Below, in pieces: positions 33,280 to 41,651 of a stretch of DNA of 64,000 nucleotides. The position numbers were made by a program, and so were the translations under genes. Within the stretch, counting starts at the first letter, position 1; each line of letters starts with the position of its first letter. This stretch comes from Micromonospora echinofusca (GTDB taxonomy: Bacteria > Actinomycetota > Actinomycetes > Mycobacteriales > Micromonosporaceae): assembly GCF_900091445.1 (NCBI RefSeq), contig NZ_LT607733.1, positions 2,434,501-2,498,500 of the forward strand, in the 5' to 3' direction. The notes below the pieces were generated by a model, which saw only the letters and a list, made by a program, of their open reading frames with translations, had not been told where the DNA came from and did no database searches.

Positions 33280-33519
33280 ATGCGAGAAGTGCCGGACTAT
33301 TGGCGCATCGCCGACGATGTGATCGCCGACGTCAGATCCAAGAAGTTGAAGCCGGAGGACAGGCTGCCCTCGATCGCCGAACTGCGTCAGACCTATGGCG
33401 TCAGTCACGGGACCGTGCAGATGGCCTACGCCCGGCTGGAAGCGTTGCGGGTGATCCGCCGGCAGCAGGGCAAGGGTGTATTCGTCACGGACCCGAAGAC
33501 CTGGATGCGGGAGCCGTAG
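33280..33519 (+). CDS. Short GntR-family transcriptional regulator
   Basis: This 79-residue protein consists only of a GntR winged helix: YWRIADDVIADVRSKKL, LPSIAELRQTYGVSHGTVQM and the wing RRQQGKGVFVTDP. There is no effector-binding domain, as in short GntR proteins of actinobacterial mobile and developmental loci. The ATG has GAGGAG five bases upstream, within the second copy of the 14-bp repeat. It probably controls itself and the divergent DivIVA-domain operon. Confidence 0.85.
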   Translation: MREVPDYWRIADDVIADVRSKKLKPEDRLPSIAELRQTYGVSHGTVQMAYARLEALRVIRRQQGKGVFVTDPKTWMREP

Positions 33520-33578
33520 GTAGCGGGCTGGCCGGCTCGACGCTCGACCGGACCAGTTGTCTTCGTGGCGACGGGTAG

Positions 33579-33609
33579 CTGACAGTGCTGATGGCACTGC
33601 GACTGTCAG
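33579..33609 (+). terminator. Hairpin downstream of the GntR gene
   Basis: CTGACAGT (33579-33586) pairs with ACTGTCAG (33602-33609); an inner alternative CAGTGC/GCACTG (33583-33588/33594-33599) overlaps it. It begins 60 bases past the GntR stop. The stretch 33520-33772 otherwise holds no supported gene. Confidence 0.4.
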
Positions 33610-33772
33610 GCTCACCCTGGGGCGGGAAACTCGATGCCCGCCCTCGGAATCTGGGAGCGGACGTCACGGCGACCGCCCCGGTCGGTCGGCGCGACTGACT
33701 TCGTGCTTGCGGAAAGTCGGTGCCGCCCGGCAAATGGTGAATTCCACAGGCTTCCCGGGTAAGGATCCACTT

Positions 33773-34114
33773 GTGACGAGCGGCGACAACCGGTGGGTGG
33801 CGAGCGTGCCCGTCTCCTCGGGCACCTCGTTCGCGGGACGGCTCGCCCTGCTCGGCGGGACACTCGCGTTGGCTGACGAAGAAGTGACGTTCACGCCATT
33901 AGCGGGCTTGGGCCGTGTCCGTCGGGTCGCGATGGTGGACATCGAGGGTGTCACCGCCCATGCCGATAGGCCGCCACGGCTGTGCATCACCACCAGGACA
34001 GGCCGTCGGATGGTCTTCATGGTTCTTCCGAGGCGGACCACGATGGTGTGGTCGTCGGACCCCTCGGCACGGGACGAGGCAGTAGACAGGATCAACGCTC
34101 GCCTCGCGCGATGA
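33773..34114 (+). CDS. Small hypothetical protein, PH-like/GRAM-like strand pattern
   Basis: This 113-residue protein has a run of likely beta strands ending in one helix: FAGRLALLGGTLALADEEVTF, VRRVAMVDIEGVTAH, RLCITTRTGRRMVFMV, then SARDEAVDRINARLA. The order of strands followed by a C-terminal helix is like a PH or GRAM domain. The GTG at 33773 has AAGGA seven bases upstream; an ATG at 33734 is in frame but lacks a site. Function unknown. Confidence 0.6.
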   Translation: MTSGDNRWVASVPVSSGTSFAGRLALLGGTLALADEEVTFTPLAGLGRVRRVAMVDIEGVTAHADRPPRLCITTRTGRRMVFMVLPRRTTMVWSSDPSARDEAVDRINARLAR

Positions 34115-34234
34115 CTGGAGTTCGTAGCGGCGCGCGGGGATGCCGGATCGCACAGGTGGATGGAGTGTTGGGCCGCACGACTGTCGCGGTCAGTGGGGTG
34201 CGACGGGGCACACGACTGGCTGACGCGTAGGGGG

Positions 34235-35248
34235 ATGACCATGGCACGTCGGCCGCGTTCGCTGGTGCTGCTCCTGGCTGTCGTTCTCGTGGGCGTTGCC
34301 GGTGGTGTCGGTGCTCGGCTGCTGCGCGAGGGGCAGCATCCCGAACGACTGCCCGTACGGGTGGTCGTCACGTCCTCCGCCGCCGAGATCTCGGTGGCGG
34401 GGGAGCGGGAAGGGGGGTGTGTCGAGGCGGCGGTGCTCGGCGAGTGCCTGCCGGTCGTACGGGTGATGCATGAGCCAGACGAACCCCTGCGGGCTCTCAC
34501 GCTGAGCGGGGTGGTCTCGCCGGGAATCTCCCTGCTCTACTGGGGCTGCCGCGAGGGGGCCGGTGTTCCGGTCTGCACGCCGGCTCCCCAGCCCGCGGAT
34601 GCCGTGGTCTGTGTCACCACGTCCAGCGAGCATGACCTGCAGGCGAGCGCGGCGTGCATGGAGCTGAGTGGCGCCACCCGCACCCCCGCTCCGGCCGCCC
34701 GCACCGAAGTGGTCCAGTTCGTGCCGGTCACCCGGGACGGCCGACCGGCGCCGGGCTACCAGGTCACCGAAGTCGGAAGGCAGCAGCCGGACGAGTGCTT
34801 CCCGGCCTATTCGGCGACCGCACCGGACATCGTCTCGTGCCTGCCGTTCGTGCTCGGCGCGCACGCCTGCTGGATCGAGCCGGACCGCACCAAGGTGCTC
34901 TGCGGAAGACCGGGCAACAACCAGTTGATCCGGTACGACATGCGGCAACCCGTCGCCAGCGCTGACCCGCCGGCAGAAGAGCGGCGTGGTCCGCTGCTGA
35001 TCGAGTTGCGAGACGGTACCAAGTGCACCAGGCGGTGGGGCGGCCCGACCCCGTCGTGGCCAGGCCCGCTCACGGCCTGGTACTACTGCAGCGGCCGCGG
35101 CATTATCGTGCAGGTGGCCGACGAACCCCTGATCTCCCGCAGGGACCCATACTGGACGGTGCGTCTCGTCGATCCCCGCGAGGTCGGCGGCGATCCCGTA
35201 CTTCAACCCTACGAGGTCGCGTTCGTGCACTACGCGGGACGGCCGTAG
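34235..35248 (+). CDS. Exported or membrane-anchored cysteine-containing protein, unknown
   Basis: This about 337-residue protein has a signal peptide or anchor (ARRPRSLVLLLAVVLVGVAGG). A predicted extracytoplasmic domain follows, with about a dozen cysteines placed in CVEAAVLGEC, YWGCREGAGVPVC, VVCVTTSS, ACMEL, ECFPAY, SCLPF, HACWIE, VLCGR, KCTRRW and YYCSGRG. They suggest several disulfides. Two near ATG codons (34235, 34241) are possible starts. No catalytic motif is seen. It converges with the next exported protein. Confidence 0.65.
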   Translation: MTMARRPRSLVLLLAVVLVGVAGGVGARLLREGQHPERLPVRVVVTSSAAEISVAGEREGGCVEAAVLGECLPVVRVMHEPDEPLRALTLSGVVSPGISLLYWGCREGAGVPVCTPAPQPADAVVCVTTSSEHDLQASAACMELSGATRTPAPAARTEVVQFVPVTRDGRPAPGYQVTEVGRQQPDECFPAYSATAPDIVSCLPFVLGAHACWIEPDRTKVLCGRPGNNQLIRYDMRQPVASADPPAEERRGPLLIELRDGTKCTRRWGGPTPSWPGPLTAWYYCSGRGIIVQVADEPLISRRDPYWTVRLVDPREVGGDPVLQPYEVAFVHYAGRP

Positions 35249-35255
35249 CGCCGGC

Positions 35256-36113
35256 TCACTGCGCAGATTCGACGATCGAATACGTGATCGGGTTACGTCC
35301 GTACTTGATGCCGTACCTCGGTACCTCGATCCAGCCAACCGTGTGGAGCGGTTTTCCCGATCCCAGGTCTACGACCACGGTCTCCCTGCGGCCATCCTGG
35401 GTGACCTCCAGCACGAGCTCCCATTCGTAGCGGACCGGTCGGCGGGTCGCGCCGACGAGCTCGAAAACCAGCGGTTCGCCCTCCTCGGCGAACCGGTTCT
35501 CCACATCGGTGAATACCCGACCGGTCGGCTTGCCGTCCTCGCCGACCGTGAGGGCATCCTTTTTCGGGGAATCCAGGTCGAGGTAGACCACATCGACCGG
35601 CCCGCCACCCTCCGGCCCGATGAACAGCAGCGTTCCGGACGGTGCCGGCTGTTCAGCCCGAATTCGGGCCCGCATGGAATCGATGTGCACCGGCTGCTTC
35701 CGATTGCCGGTGAGGGTCACCCGGTAGCGCGACACGGAGACGCACTCCGAAGTGCAGCTCCGGCCGACCCGCCTGCCGCCGAGGTCGGTGAGGCGCCGGT
35801 CTGCCGCCTCCTGGTGCTCGACAATGCCCTGACTGGAGCGTGTAGTTGGTTGGATGTTGAGGAAGGACAACGCCTCCAGCGGCAGCACCGTCGGGAACAC
35901 CCACGTGGTGCCGTCGTCGGCCTCGTGGAAAGCCTCGCGGACGCTGACGTGGAACGCCGGTTCCCCCAGATGCAACGGGTCGCTCGCCTTGTCCTCCTGC
36001 TGCTTGTTGATCGGCGCGCACGCGTACGTCAAGGCGCCGGCGAGGAGCACGCCGAGCAACGTGATCGCGAGCGTGTTGATGTTCTGCCGCTGAGGAGACA
36101 CCTGACCGGTCAT
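35256..36113 (-). CDS. Membrane-anchored hypothetical protein
   Basis: This 285-residue protein has a short N-terminal cytoplasmic end, one hydrophobic segment (INTLAITLLGVLLAGALTYA, residues 12-31) and an extracytoplasmic beta-rich region. There is a possible disulfide (RSCTSECVS). The cysteine after the hydrophobic segment (LTYAC) does not fit a lipobox well. No family is recognised. It ends 7 bases from the preceding plus-strand exported protein. Confidence 0.6.
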   Translation of the reverse strand: MTGQVSPQRQNINTLAITLLGVLLAGALTYACAPINKQQEDKASDPLHLGEPAFHVSVREAFHEADDGTTWVFPTVLPLEALSFLNIQPTTRSSQGIVEHQEAADRRLTDLGGRRVGRSCTSECVSVSRYRVTLTGNRKQPVHIDSMRARIRAEQPAPSGTLLFIGPEGGGPVDVVYLDLDSPKKDALTVGEDGKPTGRVFTDVENRFAEEGEPLVFELVGATRRPVRYEWELVLEVTQDGRRETVVVDLGSGKPLHTVGWIEVPRYGIKYGRNPITYSIVESAQ

Positions 36114-36271
36114 GCTGCTCCGACCTCCCTGCGGGGAACTGCGGCTCCTCCCGCCATGTCAGCGGCTGGCGCCCGATTGTCGGTGGTGGACGATGGCCGA
36201 ACTGTCGCCAGTTCGACACTTTGACGTCGGGATGCCGGCAGGAAGAGCGGCGGCGGCTGGGCAATCGAGCA

Positions 36272-36287
36272 CTGTCACCGATGACAG
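36272..36287. promoter_or_regulatory. Palindrome CTGTCA-ccga-TGACAG
   Basis: A perfect 6-bp inverted repeat with a 4-base spacer lies in the 250-base gap between the HD-domain gene's stop and the start of the membrane-anchored protein. It could be an operator about 160 bases before the latter, or part of a terminator for the former. Confidence 0.3.
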
Positions 36288-36363
36288 CGGATCAGGCTTG
36301 ACCCGTATCCCACAGCCCCGGTGCGGACTGATTCGGACCGGGACCGACGAGCAGCAGGCGCGG

Positions 36364-37116
36364 TCAGTTCGGGTGGGGTGGTTCGTCGAGGATGGCGCTG
36401 AAGCGTTCCTCGGCGAGGTCGAGCTGGCCGAGGATGTGCTCCTTCACCGGCGCCGACAGGGGAGTGTCCGCCCTGGTGACGAGGTCCCGGTAGACCGGTA
36501 CGAGCGGGCGGTACTTGCGCGCCGACGAGGTCACCTTCGGCCCGACGGTGTGGATGACGCCCACCCCGTTGTCCGTGAAGTCGGAGATCTTGATGACCCG
36601 CGCCCACGGCTCCCGGTCGAGGCTGGCCGCCACGTGCTCGCGGTACTGCACGTGCTTGTCCCGGCCCGGGTCGTACGCCGGATTGGTGACCGCGCCGACC
36701 AGGCGGGCCACCCGCGGGCCGAACCGCTGCGCGAGCACGGCCAGGGCGGCGGCGGTGGCGTCCTCGCCGTCGTACGCCCCGCCAGGCTCGCCGGAGGTCG
36801 CGGCGGCCAGCTCGTCGGGGTGGTCCTCCACCGCGTCGTGCAGCAGGCCGGCGACGATCACGTCGACGTCGCGGACCTGGTAGTGGTGCACCATCCGGAT
36901 CGCCACCCGCAGCAGGTGGTTCAGGTAGGGCTCGCGTACCCGCCGGTCGTCGCGGTGCAGCTCGGCGGCGAGGTCGAGGGCCTCGGTGAGCTGTTGCCGC
37001 GCGGCCTCGTCGAACGCGCGCAGCTCCAGCCGGAACCGGGCCAGCAGGCCGGGCTCGCCGTGGATCTCGGTGATCGCGTGCATCGGCATGGTGGCCAGGT
37101 AGGCGGGAAACTCCAT
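36364..37116 (-). CDS. HD-domain phosphohydrolase (RelA/SpoT HD-like)
   Basis: This 250-residue protein carries an HD domain of the (p)ppGpp-hydrolase type: YLNHLLRVAIRMVHHYQVRD, VIVAGLLHDAVEDHPDELA (the HD pair) and VARVIKISDFTDN near residue 185. There is no synthetase domain, so it may be a small alarmone hydrolase or another nucleotidase. An ATG at 37114-37116 follows a TATAAG box by 6 bases, which suggests a leaderless mRNA. The longer GTG start at 37140 would include the promoter. Confidence 0.82.
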   Translation of the reverse strand: MEFPAYLATMPMHAITEIHGEPGLLARFRLELRAFDEAARQQLTEALDLAAELHRDDRRVREPYLNHLLRVAIRMVHHYQVRDVDVIVAGLLHDAVEDHPDELAAATSGEPGGAYDGEDATAAALAVLAQRFGPRVARLVGAVTNPAYDPGRDKHVQYREHVAASLDREPWARVIKISDFTDNGVGVIHTVGPKVTSSARKYRPLVPVYRDLVTRADTPLSAPVKEHILGQLDLAEERFSAILDEPPHPN

Positions 37117-37122
37117 CCGCCA

Positions 37123-37128
37123 CTTATA
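37123..37128 (-). promoter_or_regulatory. -10 element of a probable leaderless transcript for the HD-domain gene
   Basis: On the minus strand TATAAG ends 6 bases before the ATG, placing the likely transcription start at or very near the A of that ATG. No clear -35 is seen in the GC-rich sequence upstream. Confidence 0.4.
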
Positions 37129-37213
37129 GCCGATCTTCACCGTGCCGGGCGCCCCTGGCGTCGGCCACCCGACGCCAGTACCTCCGGGCGGCGGTCACCG
37201 CGACGTCAGCTGG

Positions 37214-40200
37214 TCACGCGCCGGAGACGCGCTTGACCAGGCGTACGGTGGTGCCGTCGGCGCTGCCGTCCACGGTGGCCTCGTCCATCAGCCGGGTCAT
37301 GATCAGCTGACCCCGGCCGCGCTCTCCGTCGTCGGGGGTCGCCTCCCGCCAGCCGCCGGTGTCGGTGACCACCATCTCCAGCCGGTCGGCGCGCAGCCGC
37401 CCCCGTACGGTGACCGACACGTCCGGGGCGAACCGGTAGCCGTGCTCGATCGCGTTGGCGCACGCCTCGCCGGCCGCGATCAGCGCCGCGTCGACGTCGG
37501 CCTCGCCGATACCGAGGCCGGTGAGCCACTCCCGCAGCGCCTCGCGGGTCGGCGCGAGCTGACCCGGGTCGGCCGTCAGCGTCGCGGCGAAGGCCGCCGG
37601 CTCGCGGTGCCGGTAGACCAGCACCGCCACGTCGTCGTTGCGGGTGTCGGGCAGCAGGTCCCGGACCACCCGGTCGGCCAGCGCCCCCTCGGGCAGCTCG
37701 CGGCCCTGGGTGAGCGCGGCGACCGCCCGGGAGATGCCGGCGTCGATCAGTTCCCGGCGGCGCTCGACGAGCCCGTCGGTGTAGAGCAGCAGTGTCGAAC
37801 CGGGCCGCAGCCGCGCCCCTGCCTCCGGCCGGCCGGGCACCGCGACGCTGGCCAGCGGCACCGAACCGGCACGGGTCAGCAACTCGGCGGAGCCGTCCGG
37901 GTGCACCAGGATGCCCGGCGGGTGACCCGCCGACGAGTAGCGGAGCAGGCCCAGCGAGCGGTCGATGATGGCGCAGAAGACGGTGGTGCAGGCGCCGCCG
38001 GGCACCATGCGGGCGAAGTCGTCCAGCGCGCTGAGCACCTCGGCGGGGCTCTTGGCCTGCAGGAGCAGGGCGCGCGAGGCGCTGCGCAGCTGACCCATCA
38101 CCGTGGCGGCGGGCAGGCCCCGCCCCACCACGTCGCCCACCACCACGCCGACGAGGTCGCCGGGAAGCTGCACCACGTCGTACCAGTCTCCGCCGACCTC
38201 GAGCGGCGCCACCGCCGGCTGGTAGCGGGTCGCGAATCCGGCCGGCAAATCGACCGGGCCGAGCATCGCCCGCTGCATGGCCAGGGCGACCGTCCGCTGG
38301 GTCTCGAAGGCCCGCGCGCGCACCAGCGCCTGGGCCAGCGCGGCGCAGAGCTGCCGCACCAGCGGCCGGTCCACCGTCGGTACCGACCGGGGCGGATCCA
38401 GTTCCAGCCATACCCCGCCGGGTGCCCCGCCCGGCTCGATGCGGGCCCCGATCGCGGTGACCCGACCCGCGTCGTCGACGGCGAGCTGCGGGTCGCCGTC
38501 CGCAGGCAGTCCGTCGAGGGCCCGCTGCACCTGCCGGGTCAGCGTCAGTCCCTGGGTCACCACCAGCGGCGTGCCGGCGGCGTCGGCGCAGACCGCCAGG
38601 CCGCGGGTGCCGTCCAGCAGGGTGCACAGCTCGGAGAGGCCGGCGTCGAGCACCTCGGCCACGTCGGTGGCGCGGGCGAGCCGGCCGGAGAGCGCGGCCA
38701 GGGCGGACTGTCGGGCGGCGGCCCGGACCTCGGCGGTCACCTCGCGCAGCGTGGCGACGTAGAGGCGGCGGCCGGTACGCGGCTCGCGCAGCGAGTTGTA
38801 GACCGCCTCGGCCCAGATCCGTTGCCCGTCGGCGTGCCGCAGCGGCACGGTGACCCGCCCCCGGTCGGAGCCGCGCGCGGCGCGCAGCACGTCGAGCAGC
38901 AGCAGTCGGTCGGCGGGCGCGGCGTCGGCCTCCGGCCACCAGGCGTGCGGCGGCGCGACCGGTGTCGCCAGCCGGTCGGCGCCGACCAGGCGGCAGAACG
39001 CCTCGTTCGCCTCGATCAGCGCCCCGTCGGCGTCGACCACGGCGAACGCGTCCTGCAACGACTCGATGAGCGCCGCCCGCCAGGTCGCCTCCTCGTTGCG
39101 CAACCGGGCCAGCTCCAGGTGCGCGCCCACCCGGGCCAGCAGTTCCTCGGAGGAGAACGGCTTGGCCAGGTAGTCGTCGGCTCCGGTCCGCAGCCCCTCC
39201 ACCGCCGCCTCCTCGCCGGCGCGGGCGGAGAGCACGATGATCGGCAGCCCGGCCGTACGCCGGTCGGCGCGCAGCGCCCGGACCAGCCAGAAACCGTCGA
39301 GGCGGGGCATCATCACGTCGGTCAGCACCAGGTCCGGCACCCGCTCGGCGATGCGGTCGAGCGCCTCCCGGCCGTCGGCCGCGACGACGACCCGGTGGTG
39401 GGGCGCGAGCAGGCTCGCCAGGAAGGCGCGCAGGTCGGCGTTGTCGTCGACCACCAGCACCGTGGCGGCGTTGCGGGCGTCGTCGTCGGTCCGGTCCGTG
39501 GGGGCGGGCGCGGCCTCCGGCAGCCAGCGCAGGGCCTCGGCGACGTACGCCTCGTGTGCCGGCTCGTGGGCCCGCTCGCGGCGCGTGGCGGTGGCGGTGG
39601 CCCGGCCGTACGGCAGGCGGACGGTGAACGTCGAGCCCTCGCCCTCGACCGAGCGCACGCTGACCTCGCCACCGTGCAACCGGGCCATCTCCTGCACCAG
39701 CGCCAACCCGATGCCGGTGCCCTCGTGCGACCGGCCGCTGGCGCCGCGTACGCGGTGGAAGCGGCGGAACAGCAGCGGCTGCTGGTCGGCGGGCACACCG
39801 ACGCCGGTGTCGTCGACGGACAGCGTGACGCGTTCGCCGTCGCCGCGCAGCCGCAGGCGCACCGTGCCGGCCAGGGTGTACTTCAGGGCGTTGGAGAGCA
39901 GGTTGACGACCACCTTCTCCCACATGTCGCGGTCCACGTACGCGGTGCGTGGCAGCGCCTCGACGTCGACCCGGTAGGTCAGCCCGGCCTCGCGCATGGC
40001 GTACGCGAAGGACTCGGCGACGCCGGCGGTGAGCGCCGGAAGGTCGGTCTCCACGCGTTCCGGGTCCAGCCGGCCGCCCTCCATGCGGGCGAAGTCGAGC
40101 ATGTCGTTGACGAGCTTGCGTAGCCGGCCGGTGTTGCGGTGCACCAGCTCCAGGCGTTCGCGCTGGCCCGGCGGGAGCGGCTCGCGGCGGTCGGCGAGGC

Positions 40201-41401
40201 TCTCCCGCACCGGCCCTGCGATCAGCGTCAGCGGGGTGCGCAGCTCGTGGCTGACGTCGGTGAAGAACTCCGTCTTCGCCGCGTCCAGTTCGGCCAGCGC
40301 CGCGGCCCGGCGTCGCTGCGCCTCGTACGCCAGCACGTCGCCCAGCGCCGTCGAGACCCGGCTGGCCACCAGGTCGAGGAAGCCGGCGTACGCCTCGTCC
40401 AGTCTGCGGAAGGGGCTGACGCCGGCGACCAGCACGCCGGTCGGGCGGGCCTGGCCGGTGGCCAGCAGGGGCAGCACCACCACCTCGTCCACGGGCACCC
40501 CGACGACCGCCCCGGCGTGTGCGCGGGGGTCGCCGGGCAGGGCCACGCCCCGGACCCGCGCGGGGCGGCCGGTCCGCGCGACCTCGCCGATCTGCGCCAG
40601 CCACCCGGCGCTCGTGGCGGCCTCCTCGGCCACGCCGACGGAGGCGGCCAGGACCAGTTCGTCCGCGTCCTCCGACGCGCCGCCGTCCGGTCCGGGGCCG
40701 GTTTCTCCACCGTCGCCGTCTGCGGCCGGGCCCTCGTCCGGCGTCGCCCCCTCGGGGCGCAGGTAGATCATCACGGCAGGCAGGTCGGCCGGGCTGCCGG
40801 TGAGGACCCGGGCCGACGCCCGCACGGCGTCGCGGGTGGTGTCCGCCGCCGCGATCGAGACCGAGCCCAGCTCGCGCAGCGTCTCCAGCCGCCGGTCACC
40901 CAGCACCCGCGCGGTGACGTCCGTGGTGGCCACGAAGATGCCGGGGACGCGGCCGGCGTCGGCGCGTACCGGGCTGTAGGAGAAGGTCCAGTACGTCTCC
41001 TCCAGGTAGCCGTGCCGGTCGAGCATCAGCAGTTGGTTCTCCGCGAAGGTGGCGCCGTGGCCGGCGAACACCTGGTCGGTGAGCGGACCCAGCTCGGTCC
41101 AGACCTCCGGCCAGCACTGTGCGCCCGGCTGACCGATAGCGGCCGGGTACTTGTCGCCGAGGACCGGCGTGTACGCGTCGTTGAAGATCTGCACCAGCTC
41201 GGGGCCCCACCACAGCAGCATCGGGATCTTCGACGGCAGCACGGTGCGCACCGCCGCGCACAGCTCCGGCGGCCAGGTCTGTACCGGACCCAGGGCAGTG
41301 GCCGCCCAGTCGGTGGCCCGGTGCGCGGCGCTGGTGGGATCGTCGCCGGCGAAGAGGTCGACGGCCGCCCCCGCCGGTTCGGCGTGCTGCTTCGAATCCA
41401 C
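37214..41401 (-). CDS. Hybrid sensor kinase/receiver with SpoIIE phosphatase and anti-sigma kinase domains
   Basis: This 1395-residue soluble signalling protein has, in order: a PAS-like domain (about 30-160); a GAF-like domain (about 170-360); a histidine kinase with His385 in SHELRTP and ATP-binding VVNLLSNALKY and TGIGLALVQEM; a receiver with phospho-acceptor Asp695 (VLTDVMMPRLDG) and a KPFS lysine; a second PAS (about 760-890); a GAF-like region (about 900-1040); a SpoIIE/PP2C phosphatase (about 1060-1260, EVGGDWYDVV, VVGDVVGRG); and an RsbW-like ATPase (about 1270-1395, AGEACANAIEHGY). It joins a phosphorelay to partner-switching control of sigma factors. The GTG at 41399-41401 has a purine-rich site upstream. 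Confidence 0.9.
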   Translation of the reverse strand: MDSKQHAEPAGAAVDLFAGDDPTSAAHRATDWAATALGPVQTWPPELCAAVRTVLPSKIPMLLWWGPELVQIFNDAYTPVLGDKYPAAIGQPGAQCWPEVWTELGPLTDQVFAGHGATFAENQLLMLDRHGYLEETYWTFSYSPVRADAGRVPGIFVATTDVTARVLGDRRLETLRELGSVSIAAADTTRDAVRASARVLTGSPADLPAVMIYLRPEGATPDEGPAADGDGGETGPGPDGGASEDADELVLAASVGVAEEAATSAGWLAQIGEVARTGRPARVRGVALPGDPRAHAGAVVGVPVDEVVVLPLLATGQARPTGVLVAGVSPFRRLDEAYAGFLDLVASRVSTALGDVLAYEAQRRRAAALAELDAAKTEFFTDVSHELRTPLTLIAGPVRESLADRREPLPPGQRERLELVHRNTGRLRKLVNDMLDFARMEGGRLDPERVETDLPALTAGVAESFAYAMREAGLTYRVDVEALPRTAYVDRDMWEKVVVNLLSNALKYTLAGTVRLRLRGDGERVTLSVDDTGVGVPADQQPLLFRRFHRVRGASGRSHEGTGIGLALVQEMARLHGGEVSVRSVEGEGSTFTVRLPYGRATATATRRERAHEPAHEAYVAEALRWLPEAAPAPTDRTDDDARNAATVLVVDDNADLRAFLASLLAPHHRVVVAADGREALDRIAERVPDLVLTDVMMPRLDGFWLVRALRADRRTAGLPIIVLSARAGEEAAVEGLRTGADDYLAKPFSSEELLARVGAHLELARLRNEEATWRAALIESLQDAFAVVDADGALIEANEAFCRLVGADRLATPVAPPHAWWPEADAAPADRLLLLDVLRAARGSDRGRVTVPLRHADGQRIWAEAVYNSLREPRTGRRLYVATLREVTAEVRAAARQSALAALSGRLARATDVAEVLDAGLSELCTLLDGTRGLAVCADAAGTPLVVTQGLTLTRQVQRALDGLPADGDPQLAVDDAGRVTAIGARIEPGGAPGGVWLELDPPRSVPTVDRPLVRQLCAALAQALVRARAFETQRTVALAMQRAMLGPVDLPAGFATRYQPAVAPLEVGGDWYDVVQLPGDLVGVVVGDVVGRGLPAATVMGQLRSASRALLLQAKSPAEVLSALDDFARMVPGGACTTVFCAIIDRSLGLLRYSSAGHPPGILVHPDGSAELLTRAGSVPLASVAVPGRPEAGARLRPGSTLLLYTDGLVERRRELIDAGISRAVAALTQGRELPEGALADRVVRDLLPDTRNDDVAVLVYRHREPAAFAATLTADPGQLAPTREALREWLTGLGIGEADVDAALIAAGEACANAIEHGYRFAPDVSVTVRGRLRADRLEMVVTDTGGWREATPDDGERGRGQLIMTRLMDEATVDGSADGTTVRLVKRVSGA

Positions 41402-41551
41402 GTCCCGGCCCCCTGTCGCCGCCCTGGTGTCCGGGTCGCAGGCAGCCGTCGAGCCCTGCCCCTCATCGTCCCGCCGGGGTGACTTTCCCCAACCGGCCAC
41501 GGCTTGAACCGTCCATCGACGTGACCCGACCCGCACCCCCCCGAGTCGGCG

Positions 41552-41621
41552 TCGATCATGCAGGTGTGGTGCCCGCGAAAGTCGGGAAGGCCCGATGACG
41601 CCCACCAGAACCCATGATCGA
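41552..41621. repeat. Intergenic palindromic element, GATCATG...CATGATC type
   Basis: TCGATCATG (41552-41560) and CATGATCGA (41613-41621) are perfect 9-bp ends. Inside, TGGTG and CACCA can pair imperfectly, and the tip TCGGG-AAGG-CCCGA (41582-41595) is a perfect small hairpin. The 70-base whole can fold as one long stem-loop. Its design is like the short interspersed palindromes seen between genes in Micromonospora-type genomes; copy number cannot be seen here. Confidence 0.6.
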
Positions 41622-41651
41622 TGCGGGAGAGGGGCGGGGCTGCCCGGCGAC

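Noticed and set aside
41402..41605. A 68-residue N-terminal extension of the kinase/phosphatase hybrid
   Set aside because: It would start inside the palindromic element at 41552-41621 and has poor protein character; GTG 41401 has a ribosome-binding site.
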